DNA of 64,000 nt from Tubulanus polymorphus. Lineage: Eukaryota > Nemertea > Palaeonemertea > Tubulaniformes > Tubulanidae. The notes beneath the pieces are model-generated. The model was given only the letters and a program-made list of their open reading frames with translations, searched no databases and was not told the origin of the DNA. Location of the stretch: NCBI RefSeq assembly GCF_964204645.1, contig NC_134025.1, positions 31,278,001 to 31,342,000 of the forward strand, written 5' to 3'. Below are positions 1-12,172 of the stretch, one piece after another. Numbering within the stretch: position 1 is the stretch's first letter; each line of letters begins with the position of its first letter. Made by a program: the position numbers and the translations under genes.

Positions 1-64
1 CAAGCGGTAGCCGACGACTTCAACAAGCGGTACCCGACGACTTCAACAAGCGGTACCCTACGAT
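1..64. repeat. Edge of a ~23-bp tandem repeat
   Basis: About 2.5 copies of a unit built on CAAGCGGTACCCGACGACTTC open the window. The array is cut by the left edge, so its full length is unknown. Confidence 0.8.
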
Positions 65-1127
65 ACGCCGCGACGCGAATTCTGGATAATGCATGAACCT
101 TTATAGATTTGACCGTATTTGAATTGCCGGCAAGCGTTCGAGCATCATCATTTTATCGGGTGTTCGAATGTAGAATGTTTTAGTTTACTTTGCTTCAGAA
201 TATCCAGCGCTATCGTGTACTCAAACATTCATTAGCTGACGTGTTTGCTGGTCGACGTTTCCAGCGTTTTGCCACACATATAGATGTCGCATTTTGATCG
301 AGTTTACGATTTTTTTTTTTATTTGTTTCGCTTCAGTGACGACGCAACGAACACTCAACATAATCATAAAAAATTCATTCTAATCGATATTTCATTGCGA
401 GATTCTCGTGTACAGGACAGGTATAAAGTGAAGCCGCTACCTTCATCGCGTAACAACAACGTGTCCTTTTGTCGTACAGGCCACAAACTGGTTTGTACCA
501 GAACAACCCAAAACTGACCTATTTGGTCAATCTATAGATCGCGCATGAGTGGTCTGTGTAAGGTTTGTTTGCCGTCTCATACTGACCATGATCTCACTGA
601 CTGTGGTCGCATAACATGATGATTACATAATCAGATAGGTGACACGACCACATTAGATGTAAGCTTGAATAAATCAGAATAAATGATGTCTGTTGATCGA
701 ATGTTAAATGTTTTAGTTTACATTGCTAGAGTATGGCGCCGATTCGGATCAGAATTGAAGCTAAATGTGGCTGATGTTCGCACATTCAATATCTACGTTA
801 ATGCAATTTGACGCGTTTAATTTCTCCCGCAGAAACACTATACATTTTCAATCGATACCATTTACAAAGTTCAGAAATCATATTCAATTTTGTTACGTAT
901 TGAATTATCAACACAAAAGAACCTTTACAAATTTGAGATCGATTTTAGGACTTTGTATTCACAAAACAATTACAATTTCTGGATAGAAATGATTTGATTT
1001 CTAACAAACAGACGAATATTGTCTCTGATAGATAAAGCATTGTTAATATCGATTCTTTCCTTCGCTTAAAACTATTTTCAAATATGTGCAGATACAACCT
1101 GTCCACAAAGGAGACCGGTTTGAAATA
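65..1127. other. Non-coding flank upstream of the GPCR
   Basis: Apart from a dispersed repeat copy at 368-652 I see no coding signal. A pyrimidine-containing stretch ending in ..TGTGCAG at about 1090 could be a 3' splice site for a 5'UTR intron of the GPCR, but this is only suggestive. Confidence 0.5.
368..652 (+). repeat. Dispersed repeat family A, copy 1
   Basis: A block of about 280 bp recurs at 26453-26735 (minus) and 34945-35218 (plus). Shared landmarks in order are GATTCTCGTGTACAGGAC, GGTATAAAGTGAAGCCGC, CACAAACTGGTTTGTACCAG, GGTTTGTTTGCCGTCTC and a terminal GTGACACGACCACA. No terminal inverted repeat or poly-A tail is obvious. It is probably a non-autonomous transposon or SINE-like unit of unknown class. 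Confidence 0.85.
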
Positions 1128-2075
1128 ATGAATTCAAGTTATTTGGAAGTTGGTCGAGCTTATAACAGCTACATCGTTCTAATGTCTGTAGTGAACAAGT
1201 CCGGAGTCTACCGTACTGTGTCACTGGTCACTCTGCCGGTCTTGTTCTTGTTTGGAGCCTTCGGAAATTCGGCTACTTTCCTGATAATGATAAGTCGCAG
1301 ATTCCGCAGTTTATCTTACGCTAATTATCTGATCGTTTTGTCAGTCAGTGATTTAGTTTATTGTATCAATCTATCTTTGATGCCTGTTTTACAGTTTGTT
1401 CTGTTGAAAACAAAAAGCGGAGCCGCATTTATCATGAATTCACTGATCAGTTGTCAAACCTATGAATTTATCTCAACACTGGCAATCCGTAATAGTTCGT
1501 GGTTAATAGTAGCGATATCTCTAGAACGAGCGGCAGTTGTTCTCTTCCCGATCACATCTCGTTTGATATGTACACCGACATTCGCTAGATTTACTACATT
1601 GATAATTACCGCAGTGAATGTACTGTTTATTTGTCTCACACCTGCTTTATCTTTGCATTTTACCGATCAGTCTTTCGGATGTTACTATAAATTATCAGAT
1701 CAAATAACATATTTTATGATCACTGTCATTTACGTTTACATCCTACCGTTAACATTGATTATCACATCAAATTCTGTTATAATAATTCAGTTGTTCAGAG
1801 GTTCAAAAATAGTTTCGTCCGATCAGAAAACTACAAAATCAAAACGTACGACAATAATGCTTGTAACAGTTTCACTGGCATTTGCAACATTTACACTTCC
1901 AACCACTGTTAGTGGATTATTACCAATCTCCCCGGAACAGAGAGAATTTCTATTGTATATTTTCGCCATTCAGTTCCAATTATGCAACTGCGCGGTCAAT
2001 TTTTACATATATCTTTTACTGGGACGAGAAATTCGTGAATATTTTTGCTCAAAAATCCGTTGTACTGAAATTTAG
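1128..2075 (+). CDS. Class A (rhodopsin-like) peptide-type GPCR, intronless
   Basis: A 315-residue seven-transmembrane receptor. The frame is open from 1086, but the first ATG is at 1128, which I take as the start; an N-glycosylation site (NSS) follows at residues 2-4. Visible landmarks are TM1 about 31-55 with the GN pair at 46-47, TM2 with LSVSD (Asp75), Cys109 at the top of TM3 pairing with Cys185 in extracellular loop 2, and ER at 133-134 in place of DRY (Glu-Arg kept, Tyr replaced by Ala). TM6 has FATFTLP, so the usual CWxP tryptophan is missing. TM7 has NFYIY at 291-295 for NPxxY. The tail is short, with two late cysteines. This pattern fits invertebrate neuropeptide/FMRFamide-type receptors, but the ligand cannot be named. 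It acts at the plasma membrane, presumably through G proteins. It has no introns, which is common for expanded invertebrate receptor families or retrocopies. A possible AATAAA lies at 2632. Confidence 0.85.
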   Translation: MNSSYLEVGRAYNSYIVLMSVVNKSGVYRTVSLVTLPVLFLFGAFGNSATFLIMISRRFRSLSYANYLIVLSVSDLVYCINLSLMPVLQFVLLKTKSGAAFIMNSLISCQTYEFISTLAIRNSSWLIVAISLERAAVVLFPITSRLICTPTFARFTTLIITAVNVLFICLTPALSLHFTDQSFGCYYKLSDQITYFMITVIYVYILPLTLIITSNSVIIIQLFRGSKIVSSDQKTTKSKRTTIMLVTVSLAFATFTLPTTVSGLLPISPEQREFLLYIFAIQFQLCNCAVNFYIYLLLGREIREYFCSKIRCTEI

Positions 2076-5000
2076 ACGAATAACCAGTGATTTCAAGTTT
2101 GATCAACATGATACAATTTACCCGTATTAACTGATGGAGCTCAGGGCAGTTCAGGGGAGGGGGCTAACAAATTAGGTACATTATGTTCATTGATACTGAT
2201 GATTATGCTCAGCTACTGCTCATTCCAGATCCTAGAAATGTTTCGCAGTTATCTGGGGAACTATTGGGGGGGGGGGTGCAGTTTAGGGCGGGGGAGCATT
2301 CAAACGTTTTTATCGCAAAATCTGGAAAGATAAATTTCGTTTTTGAGACTTCAAATTACGGGTCGTGTAAGAAACCCCGCTACTGACGCCATCACTGAAT
2401 CTTAAACATGTAAATTGGAAGGACTACGATTTTTAAATTGAATCCTGCTATTAATTAATGGTTAAATGATTGGCATCTGAGCGTTACAAAGGAGATAAAA
2501 TACTGATATCCTGGTCGGTTTAGGCAGCGGCGAGACGAGACAGAAGCTATTCGTCTAATCGGGTGAACGCGATATCAAGCGTATAATCTGTTTGGAGCGG
2601 TTACTGACAGTTTGTGAAATCACTAGGGTGAAATAAAACTGATAACAGCAATAGATCCCGGTGCGAGAGAGGGAGAGAGGGAAAGAGGGAGATAGAGCCC
2701 CCAAAACAACTATAAACAACCCACACTGTTCTATCTATCTGTATTAAACCAATCTACATCGAGTTTACATATATCGATAACAATGATAATATATTCATTT
2801 AGAGAGTTTCAACTCTTAAATCAATTCAATTTGATCTACATTAATTCTCAAATTATGTTAAATCGATTACGGGGTTGAACATCATCATTCTCGTGAAACT
2901 AGACATGTTTCTCTGGTTCTCGGTAAGATATTTGTCTCAACTAAACATTGAAATTAACTTATTTTCTCGCAACCGAGTTCAGTTCCACAATCGTGAGTTA
3001 AAACTTGACGATCTAATCAAATATTTGAAAACTCTTAGAGTCGAATTGATGTCGCAACTGCAGAACTGAGTGCAATTCTACCCCAAATCTAAACAAAGTT
3101 TACTTACTTTTATTTTTGAATCATTTCTAATTAAAAGTTTCAGCGAATATTTCCACGGATATTTTCTCAGCAGTGAGTGATAGCACGGTATGATGTGAGA
3201 GAGCTGTAACGTGCACTGTGTTACTGCCTCCTGGCGCTGCCACAGATGAGAGATACATCAAATAATGATTATTGGTCGCGTGTGTCTCCCATCAGCGGAT
3301 AAAATACGATCTGACCAATGATAATCCGTTCATATCGAGATAATCCGTTAATAATCGGGTTGAGGAGCGGATTAGCGGATTAACAGTTTGAGCAGATCTA
3401 TACTGACCGCTTACCCAATCCAGTACGGTCTCCCTGTCTTGAGATATCTCTAAAAGCCAAACACTTTACATGCGACAAGTAAGCCGACCTCAGCGACAAG
3501 TGGCTTTAATTTCAAGACACATCTTACCTAAGCCGTCTGCGGTTCCTCAGTCGAAACTACGATCCAAATCGGATTATTAGATTAACTATAGAATGAAGAT
3601 GGACTTAGACTGGTCGTAAGTCTAAGCCATGACTGTATAGAACCTGTCCCTGGCTTCTGAAAACGGTAGAGCCTGTTTCTAATCTAACATCTTCTTTAAG
3701 ACCAGTCTCACGATAAAGGACCACTTTTTGGAGTTATGTCAGGTCTCTGTAATTGTATTTGTTCTAAATATAGTATGGTAAACAATGGTAAATAGCTAAT
3801 GGCTAATTTGGGTAATAATCAGGCCTCTCTTTCTCTCATTATTAGACTGACCACCACCACCAGCGCCAAGCAGACAACAGACACTCTCATAAACAGATTA
3901 GTGTTCAACATGAGTTGAATATGATATGAATACACGTGTACATCCTGCCTACATCAACCTTTATCACCAAACTTTTATCACTTGTGCATTAAACGATTCA
4001 ATTATAATTTTATGAAATGCAATTAGACTTTATCAGTATCTGATTATTAACGGTATTTAAATCAGTTGAGACTCGGCGGGGGTATGGTATAGACTGATAT
4101 TATCTTTAACCTGAAAGTAACTCAACTATGAGTCAATCAGCAGTTAACCCCACTCCCCCGTCTAAACTCAAACTTGAACTGGATTAATTTAGAAATTAAA
4201 TCGATTAAGAATTAAATATTTTGTTTAACTCTACCCAGGATTGAGATCAAACTGTTCGTCGGTTCAGTACAATCATTCGATAAGTTTTTCAGCTGTGAAT
4301 AAATTCTTTTTATTTCAATTTTCTCTGCTAGAAATTCAACTTTTTATCATAAATTTTCCACTCAATTTCTTCCGCTACAAACATTGGACAAGATGAGCTG
4401 ATGAGATTTTCGATATTATCAATTTAGTGAGAACTTGTAGCTACTATCCGGCTGTTGATCACTGCTTATCACCGCCTCTCGTTTAGTATCTATCTCTACA
4501 TCGATTTTCGTTCATCAACCGAGTCTCCTAAAAACGCGGGCTGATAATCCGTAATTTTCATCATCAGTGGTTGAATTTCAGAGCGATCAAGCATAAAATA
4601 ACGGTTGTCGGCAACGAAACACGTTTGGAGCTAGATGTGCGCCGTGTAAATCAACACTGCCGCAATTAATGAGAAACTTTATACATTTCGCTTCCACATT
4701 TAAAATTCAACTTCATTTGTGAAATCATATATATATATATATCCGCTACTGAAATATGACTGCAGCAAAGCTGAACATATTTTTCATCTCAACAGTCAAA
4801 CTTAACTAACGATTGTGGAACTGGATCCTAAATGTGAAAATTCAACACATTTCACGTTTAATAAAACAACTCTATTTTGTAGGATATGATGTGACTCTGA
4901 AAGACGTGTGTGTCACTAATGGATAATTCTTAAACCTGATTCAAAAACCCTGATTTCCACGCTAAAGAATTAGTCTTAGTTGGATGAATAATACCAATTT

Positions 5001-5370
5001 ATACTACTACAGATATTGGAGAAGAATTCAGAAATTATGCTGTGATTTTACAGTGAGAAGAACAATTGACTTATGTCTTTTTGTATATAGTGAAAGTATT
5101 TCTATCATTAGTTTTAAGAAATGGTAGACACGGATGTGATAGTGCTGTTTTTTATACGGTATATCTCAGTGATGGATGGAAAGATAGTTGATATATTGTG
5201 TGGTATTGTAGAATAACATCTTTGTCATTATTTGAAATGATTGATTACTGAATATTCATCCATCTTATATAAAATCACGTACGTATAAACGTGCTACCTA
5301 TTGCTGGTGAATCAGGTGGCTTTAAACACCGGGTCTGTACATCAACCATCACGTTTCATTCTGCGCACAT
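2076..5370. other. Gene-poor intergenic stretch with degenerate repeats
   Basis: No convincing ORF or splice-linked exon. It holds a GA-rich microsatellite near 2661-2697, a partial dispersed repeat at about 3571-3655 (GACTTAGACTGGTCGTAAG type), a degenerate arm of the TATAGACTGGTA fold-back family at about 4085-4160, and an (AT)n run at 4727-4742. Confidence 0.6.
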
Positions 5371-5517
5371 GTGTCTCTGAGCTACGCGGGGTGGGGGGGG
5401 GGGGGGTCTCAGTCATTGAATCACTTGGATAAATGGTGGATTTTGATAACGATATCTTCTTCTGGTATTTTAACCACTGCACGTATAAAAATATTCGATG
5501 TAAATCTTTCTAGAAGG

Positions 5518-5795
5518 GTTCAGGTTCTAGGCTGGTGGTCTCGCGTTGTCTCGGCGGGTTGGCAGGTTCTAGACTGGTGGTCTCACGTCGTCTCGGCGGG
5601 TCGGCAGGTTCTAAGCTGGTGGTCTCGCGTTGTCTGGGCGGGTCGGCAGGTTCTAGGCTGGTGGTCTCACGTCTCGGCGGGTCGGCAGGTTCTAGGCTTT
5701 GTGGTCTCACGTCTCGGCGGGTCGGCAGGTTCTAAGCTGGTGATCTCGCGTTGTCTGGGCGGGGCGGCAGGTTCTAGGCTGGTGATCTCGAGGTC
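5518..5795. repeat. Minisatellite, ~40-42-bp unit
   Basis: About 6.5 tandem copies built on GGCAGGTTCTAGGCTGGTGG followed by TCTCGCGTTGTCTCGGCGGG. Copies differ by short deletions of about 5 bp. The repeat is open in several frames on both strands because unit lengths are near multiples of three, which gives spurious 66-149-residue ORFs. Confidence 0.9.
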
Positions 5796-6164
5796 TATCA
5801 CCTGTATCTGTCTCGGATAAATGGAATGTATGATGCTGACGTATATAATGATGACGTCGCTCGTTTGTCCAATTAGTGACGATGTTTCTCTATCAATCAC
5901 GACTCGCTGGTTGTTGTGTATACATTTTTATACGGTATTCGCTGCGCTGAGTTGCACGTGATCAGTTTCTGTAAAGGTGATGATGATATACAATTAATCT
6001 GGATTCATCTCTCGGAGAAGTTGACACCGAGCATAACTAGACCCGACTCGCTACGTGAACTGAATACAGGACAGCAATCACCACTGTCTATATACCTGTC
6101 CCTCTGAGATCTATCACTGTCACTGTCACTGTCATTGCCCCTAATGACCCTTCCTCGCCACACG

Positions 6165-6330
6165 TGACCAGTCACCAGTCACCGCAGTGAACAGACAAAC
6201 TTCCAATCCTCGTCAGTCACCAGAACTCTATGGTCTAGTGGTAGACACTCTGGGTTTGTGTGGTAATGACCCGGGTTCGAGCCCCGGCTGAGCTAGGGTT
6301 AGGATTATAGATCGGCTGGTGTTAGGGTTA
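6165..6330 (+). repeat. tRNA-derived SINE, copy 1
   Basis: Pol III promoter elements are present: A box TGGTCTAGTGG at 6231 and B box GGTTCGAGCCC at 6274. The B box lies in a perfect 5-bp T-stem (CCGGG/CCCGG, 7-nt loop). The acceptor arm does not pair and the anticodon arm is poor, so this is not a working tRNA. The tail carries GGGTTAGG-type repeats. A second copy with the same upstream and downstream sequence lies at 57215-57430, which shows dispersal. Confidence 0.75.
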
Positions 6331-6539
6331 TAGTCGACGCGCTGTGGTAAGCTTTACTTTTGGTAATGACGTCCGTGATTGATCTCTATTACTGTCAGGT
6401 ATGATTGTGGTGATCCGGTTAAGACCGGACGCGTCTTACGAAAGATAATTACTTTTACAAAAGCAATTACTACCAGATACAAGACGTGACCAGACGTGTG
6501 AGATTGTATCTATCTGATTACATCCTCCTTACACAACGG

Positions 6540-6632
6540 CCTCCTCATACCGCGCTGGGGTCAGTGACACCTGCCTCACACCGCGGGGGTCAGTGACACC
6601 TGCCTCACACCGCTGGGGTCAGTGACACCTGC
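6540..6632. repeat. Short tandem repeat, ~33-bp unit
   Basis: Three copies of a unit containing GGGGTCAGTGACACCTGC and CTCACACCGC. Confidence 0.8.
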
Positions 6633-6819
6633 TTGCTATGGTCAGTCATCTGAACTAAATCAAAACTTAATTAAGACTTAGTTCAGCATTGAGGACTGGT
6701 TTTGAGAGGTTTGATTTTCACAGTAAGCTGTATATTATGACCTTCACTCAAGGGCTGTCACTGTCACTTTGTATCTGTCACTGTCACTGTGAGGAATAAT
6801 GAATGATTATGAATGTTGC

Positions 6820-6900
6820 GTGAGAGAGAGAGAAGAGAGAGGAGAGAGAAAGAGGAGAGAGAGAAAGAGGAGAGAGAGAAAGAGGCCGGAGAGAGAGAGA
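6820..6900. repeat. GA-rich microsatellite
   Basis: Imperfect GAGAGAGAAAGAG repeats of about 80 bp. Confidence 0.85.
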
Positions 6901-7609
6901 ACTGCGATCACTAATGAAGTTATACAGACAAAAAGTTCATTAAATCACAGTCAGGAAATAGAGAGTCAATCATAGAATAAATCGTCTCCCTTCTCCTAAC
7001 CCTTCCTTCCCCCCCCCATCCTCCCATCCCTAACAGAAAATGAGCGACCACTGAATTACATTGATTGGACAGTTGGAAATATCAAAAGATACATTCTGGT
7101 GGCAACTCCGACCCCGTTCTCGATAAAAACGTGGAGGTTAATTCTTGAAGCTGTGAAATACTGCTGCAAATGATTTTTGAATCCTAGAAAAAAGTGATTG
7201 ATTTCTGGCATCAGACACATAAACAAAGTATCATAGTGGCCTTGGTTAAATATTCTGTAGCCTTGGTTTGAATCTAGTTGTATAATTTTGTTGGGGATGT
7301 TATTGGTGTTAAAATTCTCTTTATATATTCATCAATTATCTATTGTGAAGTCGTGAATCAGTTGAAGTAGAGTAGAATTCTCTCGGCTGCTGTCGGTAAA
7401 ACCTCATCTATCACCAGTCACACAGGATTCAACATCTAACTGTATCTTACTGTAATTACGGGTGATTAATTTAGCGACTGTAAAACTAAAGATTTAACAC
7501 GATCGGAGATGTTGTCTGACTCTCCGTGAACGCGCGTTTTCACGGACAGATCTAGAGCACTATTTGAAAGCTCGGGTGGGGGGGAGGTGATGGGGGTCGG
7601 GGGTCCCGG

Positions 7610-7945
7610 TACAGTTCATTGAGAACCCGCAGTTCCAGTGTAGTATTGGGTATAGGGTACTATAGGGCGTCATCACTATGGATGCAACCACTTCCATGAA
7701 TGGATGAATTTATTCTCGACTCTCCTGATATCTCTACCTCAAGTGTCAGTGTACATCACCGAGAGTTGGGTAGGGCACTAGGACGACGTAGAGCACTTTG
7801 GGTTCATCCACTTCCTCTGACCTGAGTGTATTTCCTCCCTCCACTCTCTATATCTACGTATCTGCTACAAGGTTGTGTAGGACACTAGGATCATAGAGTG
7901 TCACAGATCTCTTTGGATACAACCAATTCCCGGATCCCAATACTG
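7610..7945. repeat. Degenerate ~115-bp tandem repeat
   Basis: Three diverged copies, each with GGATRCAACCACTTCC, a GTTGGGTAGGGCACTAGGA-like core, and a GAGCAC..TTTGG end. A related block appears at about 43543-43700, so the unit is also dispersed. Confidence 0.5.
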
Positions 7946-10540
7946 TGGATGAAGGGTAAAGATAAAGAAGGTGATGCCTCGGTTTAAGCAGCCACACCGA
8001 AGGCTGCGATTGCCGAAAGAATGAGTGTCATAAATATACCAGCAAGTTTTAACAAAAATGGTGAACTCAATGTGGGAAATCAGCGTCCAGACGCGCTGAA
8101 ATATCCCCTAAATCCTCTCTTGATTTGAAATATCGGTTTTGTCTATATAAATTTTGTTATTAACAGTTAAATCCTTGTTAGTGATGAGTGTGGATGGAGT
8201 TCACAGCAGGACGTGGTATAAACAGGGTTTATGCTGAAACACGACGGTATTTCTAAATAACGACGACCGTCATTTCTATCGGCGAACGCATGTTTTATGT
8301 GTTCGAATAGGGTTATTAGTGGGTGTAAAATCTTGTCATCAGTTAAATCCATGTATTAAGCTGCAGCCGCTGCCAGTATGTGGCGTACGTATATAGTTAT
8401 ATCAGCGGGAAGCGATGAAAACAGGAATTTATGTCTAAATCCTCAAATAAATCCGTGACATCGCCAACGACGATAAAATCTACTGCGTTTCGATTAGCCG
8501 TTAAGACGATAGATATTTCAAAGCTACAGGGTTTAAAAACCGAGTAATAACCGCAGCGTCGCAGTAACCGCAGTCACATACACACTCACAGGGGATTTAC
8601 ACATAATCTAACCATCAAATCTTACTGCAGCGACTCAATTAACTACATGTCCCGTAACTGTCGACTGTTTGCTTTTGTGGTAAGTTCACAATGACGGTCG
8701 TCGCTCATCAGGATAGAAATTGGCAGGGACCTGGTTTCGGTCTCTTGGTGGTGATAATTTAATGATATTTGAGTCTGCGCGCTGAGGCTAAGATTGATCA
8801 ACACTTGAAATGATGCTCTTATCAACAACTTGACTCGTTCTCTGTAAGTTGATTAATGTGTCGTATTTTCTCGATGATCTGTCAATCAAACCGCGCGACG
8901 AGTCGGCGTGAGAAAACGTCTCCTGTATTGTGCAGCCCTCGACAGCGTCTGGACGATCAGTTTTTGAAAGTGCGTTGATATAATGTCTTATGTCTGGTGT
9001 TTGTAGTTCATTTTCAATCGAACATATTTCAGGTGAAGTCCTGAACACGTTCTAAACGCAGGTGAAGTCTTGGGAGAATGATGATCGTATTCATAATATG
9101 TTCACGAGGGGCCGGGTGCAGGGTCACCGAGGAATATTGATACCTTATAAGAGAGCTGTGATAGTGGTTGTATAGTGATGATATACGTTCGTAGTGCTGT
9201 ATTTGATCGTCTTCAACACTCACCACGACATGTAAATGAAAGTTTCTAGATGTTAGAGAGTGAGAGCAATGGGAAGCATCAAACAGACATTTGAGATGAA
9301 ATCAATAAATTGATGACCAGGCACTATAATATCTTTCCACTAGTTCTTTCATTGCCATCTGTTATTGAGATCTCATTCTCGATATTGAGATCTCACCCTC
9401 GATATTGAGATATCATTCTCGATAGCCGACCCGATATATCTCAGAGCACGACAGGCTTCACTTAAACACTAGATTCGAACCCGGGGATACTTGATTTGAC
9501 AACTACACAGACTGATATCGGCCTCCATAACCGTGCCTCAGAGACAAAAACACAGTTCCAAGACAAAATACAGATGTTTCATTCCCAGAAGAAAAAAACA
9601 ACCTGGCTAGGCAAAGGGTGGTGGTTTATCAGGTGACAGCTGATCGGGGAGACTTGCACGTAAGTCCTCAAAATTTTTGAGCATATATTCATTGCCTTTC
9701 TGGACATCGAAATGCATTTTGGGATGCGTGACAAGAGTTCGTCAAAATGCCGCCCCTGACGGTTATCGGGGGGGGGGGGGTAACGAGATCCAGGAACGAA
9801 GATAAAAGTTTAATTATTGACATCATTCTCATTTATTTACATATAACTGAAACATATTTATTTTGAAACATTCAGTCGTTGTCAGAAACAAAGTTTGATT
9901 GACGCCGTTTACTCTGGCAAGCGAGGGTGAGTTTAGTAAGAAGGCGACGCCTAGATTTTAGAAACAACTGTAAGACATATTGGCGGGCGGGCAAACACGA
10001 ATTTCTCGATAAATTCGTTATAAATTAAAAGCTACCAGAACCGAAATAATCCCAAAACAAAATTCCATCCCCTTAAACAGACGTCACATAAGAAACACTC
10101 TCATCTTCAAATTCTTTAATTTGTCCGCGGCGGAAGTCGTCTAAAAATACAATATGGAGTTAGTTAGATTTATTGTCGAGAGATGGCGTATTGGAGGAAT
10201 TTGTCAAACAATAAAGAAGATTGATGAGTTTTTCAATATTTATTATAATTAGCATCAATTATATTTCAGTAATTTACAAATAAACAGTTTTCATATCAGA
10301 TTTATTTAATTCAATTGTGTTTATATTAATATATATATATATATATTTATATACTTATTACATAAATATTGATAATATGTATACATTGAATACAACAACA
10401 CACTAAAAATCACACACCTTCCCCTCATAGTCAGTCACCTGTCTGTGGTTTTAGTTTCACGATCGGATATTTTCACTAACCATATCGGTATAAAACATCC
10501 AATTGTAAAAGCTTACCACCAAGAATTAGGTAACTAACTA
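7946..10540. other. Intergenic stretch, no recognised gene
   Basis: Small ORFs of 61-86 codons between 8167 and 9226 have no recognisable motif and no supporting splice structure. A 23-bp repeat (ATTGAGATCTCATTCTCGAT) occurs three times at 9363-9425. A minus-strand B-box-like GGGTTCGAATC near 9475 hints at another decayed tRNA-derived repeat. A poly-G run sits at 9769-9780 and (AT)n at 10328-10346. Confidence 0.5.
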
Positions 10541-10542
10541 TT

Positions 10543-11290
10543 CACCCTCACTACCTACCCCTCACACCGCTGCCTTCCCCTCACACCCCTGCTCTCCCCT
10601 CACACCCCTGCCCTCCCCTAACACCCCTGCTCTCCCCTCACTACCTACCCCTCACACCCCTGCTCTTCCCTCACACCCCTGCTCTCCCCTCACTACCTAC
10701 CCCTCACACCCCTGCTCTTCCCTCACACCCCTGCTCTCCCCTCACTACCTACCCCTCACACCGCTGCCTTCCCCTCACACCCCTGCTCTCCCCTCACACC
10801 CCTGCCCTTCCCTCACACCCCTGCTCTCCCCTCACTACCTACCCCTCACACCCCTGCCCTTCCCTCACACCCCTGCTCTCCCCTCACTACCTACCCCTCA
10901 CACCCCTGCTCTTCCCTCACACCCCTGCCCTTCCCCTCACACCCCTGCTCTCCCCTCACTACCTACCCCTCACACCCCTGCCCTTCCCTCACACCCCTGC
11001 TCTCCCCTCACTACCTACCCCTCACACCCCTGCTCTTCCCTCACACCCCTGCCCTTCCCTCACACCCCTGCTCTCCCCTCACTACCTATCCCTCACACCC
11101 CTGCCCTTCCCTCACACCCCTGCTCTCCCCTCACTACCTACCCCTCACACCCCTGCCCTTCCCTCACACCCCTGCTCTCCCCTCACTACCTACCCCTCAC
11201 ACCCCTGCTCTCCCCTCACACCCCTGCTCTCCCCTCACTACCTACCCCTCACACCCCTGCTCTCCCCTCACACCCCTGCTCTCCCCTCTC
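10543..11290. repeat. Minisatellite array, C-rich higher-order repeat
   Basis: About 750 bp built from two short modules, CCCTCACACCCCTGCTCT and CCCTCACTACCTACC, arranged in irregular multimers such as two to four of the first then one of the second. One strand is almost free of G. Confidence 0.95.
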
Positions 11291-11493
11291 CACAACTCAA
11301 TCACCTCTACAACTACTACCATTCCATAATAATTACAGGTTTCCTACTGACTAAATAAAATATCAATATATTTATTGAAAACATGCACATGTTAAAGTAC
11401 CAGTAAATTATACCCACATAGAACAGACTGAGCAAGAACTTATAAAACACTGCTGTAGGTGTAGCAGTAAATACCAGGCAGAGAGGAGGAAGA

Positions 11494-11588
11494 GATTTCA
11501 ACTCCTAAATCAGTTTAATATCAACTCTATTAATGCACGTCAATCTTAAATCGATTTAAGAGTTGAAACTCGATTTAGGAGTTGAAAC
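11494..11588. repeat. Local inverted repeat
   Basis: TTTCAACTCCTAAATC at the left and GATTTAGGAGTTGAAAC at the right form a hairpin. A second inner copy, GATTTAAGAGTTGAAAC, gives an alternative fold. Related half-sites occur near 2800-2860. Confidence 0.6.
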
Positions 11589-11604
11589 AAGAGACACGAT
11601 TTAA

Positions 11605-11717
11605 GGGCCATTCATAAAGAACGTAGGTGAAATTAGTGATTTTCAAACCACTCAACGTAAGAGAGAAATGGACAATCTTTCTCTTCACTAATGTGCTTGT
11701 CCTTTATGAATAGCCCC
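11605..11717. mobile_element. MITE-like inverted-repeat element
   Basis: The ends match as an inverted repeat: GGGCCATTCATAAAGAAC at left and the reverse complement of a GGGGCTATTCATAAAGGAC-like sequence at right, followed inward by ATTAGTGA on both arms. It is 113 bp long with no coding capacity. It is followed upstream on the minus strand by the 3' side of TFG. Confidence 0.65.
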
Positions 11718-12044
11718 AAACCCATTTATTCTACTACTGTCCACCAATTCATTAAGAACAGTTCATATAAAGCTTTAGAAGCCAGAGATATAAACTCAAA
11801 CCACAGAGATATCATTAAAATTCAGTGAAACTCATCGGTTAAGTCATTACCAGAGAAGATATCTTTATTTATTAGTCCAGTTTTTGTATTTTCAATTCAA
11901 TTTCATTTGGAAAAGTCTTAGGTCTACGACAATAACTGAACGGAGAGTTTGACTACGAATATCATTCACCATCTTTAATCACATCAAACCATGACCTACT
12001 ATCATCATCAATAATAATAGAGTTGTTCGCGTTTCATTCATCAG

Positions 12045-12050
12045 TTTATT
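12045..12050 (-). terminator. Candidate poly(A) signal of TFG
   Basis: AATAAA on the minus strand, about 125 bp past the TFG stop codon. Confidence 0.5.
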
Positions 12051-12172
12051 TTAAGCTGTCGACACTTGATAAATAAAAATAATAAAAAATGTTTTTGATT
12101 TTTCCGAGAATTTTGATCGATGCATGAAAACGAATAAAGCTTCACCCTTCACCCGCTCGCCCCGCGCTAGTT

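Noticed and set aside
1086-1127. Upstream start of the GPCR at 1086
   Set aside because: That codon is GTG; the first ATG in frame is 1128.
5371-5900. ORFs of 66-149 codons in the 5.5-kb minisatellite
   Set aside because: Open frames come from the 40-42-bp repeat units on both strands.
6225-6300. Functional tRNA gene
   Set aside because: A and B boxes are good but the acceptor stem does not pair and the unit is dispersed; it is a SINE head.
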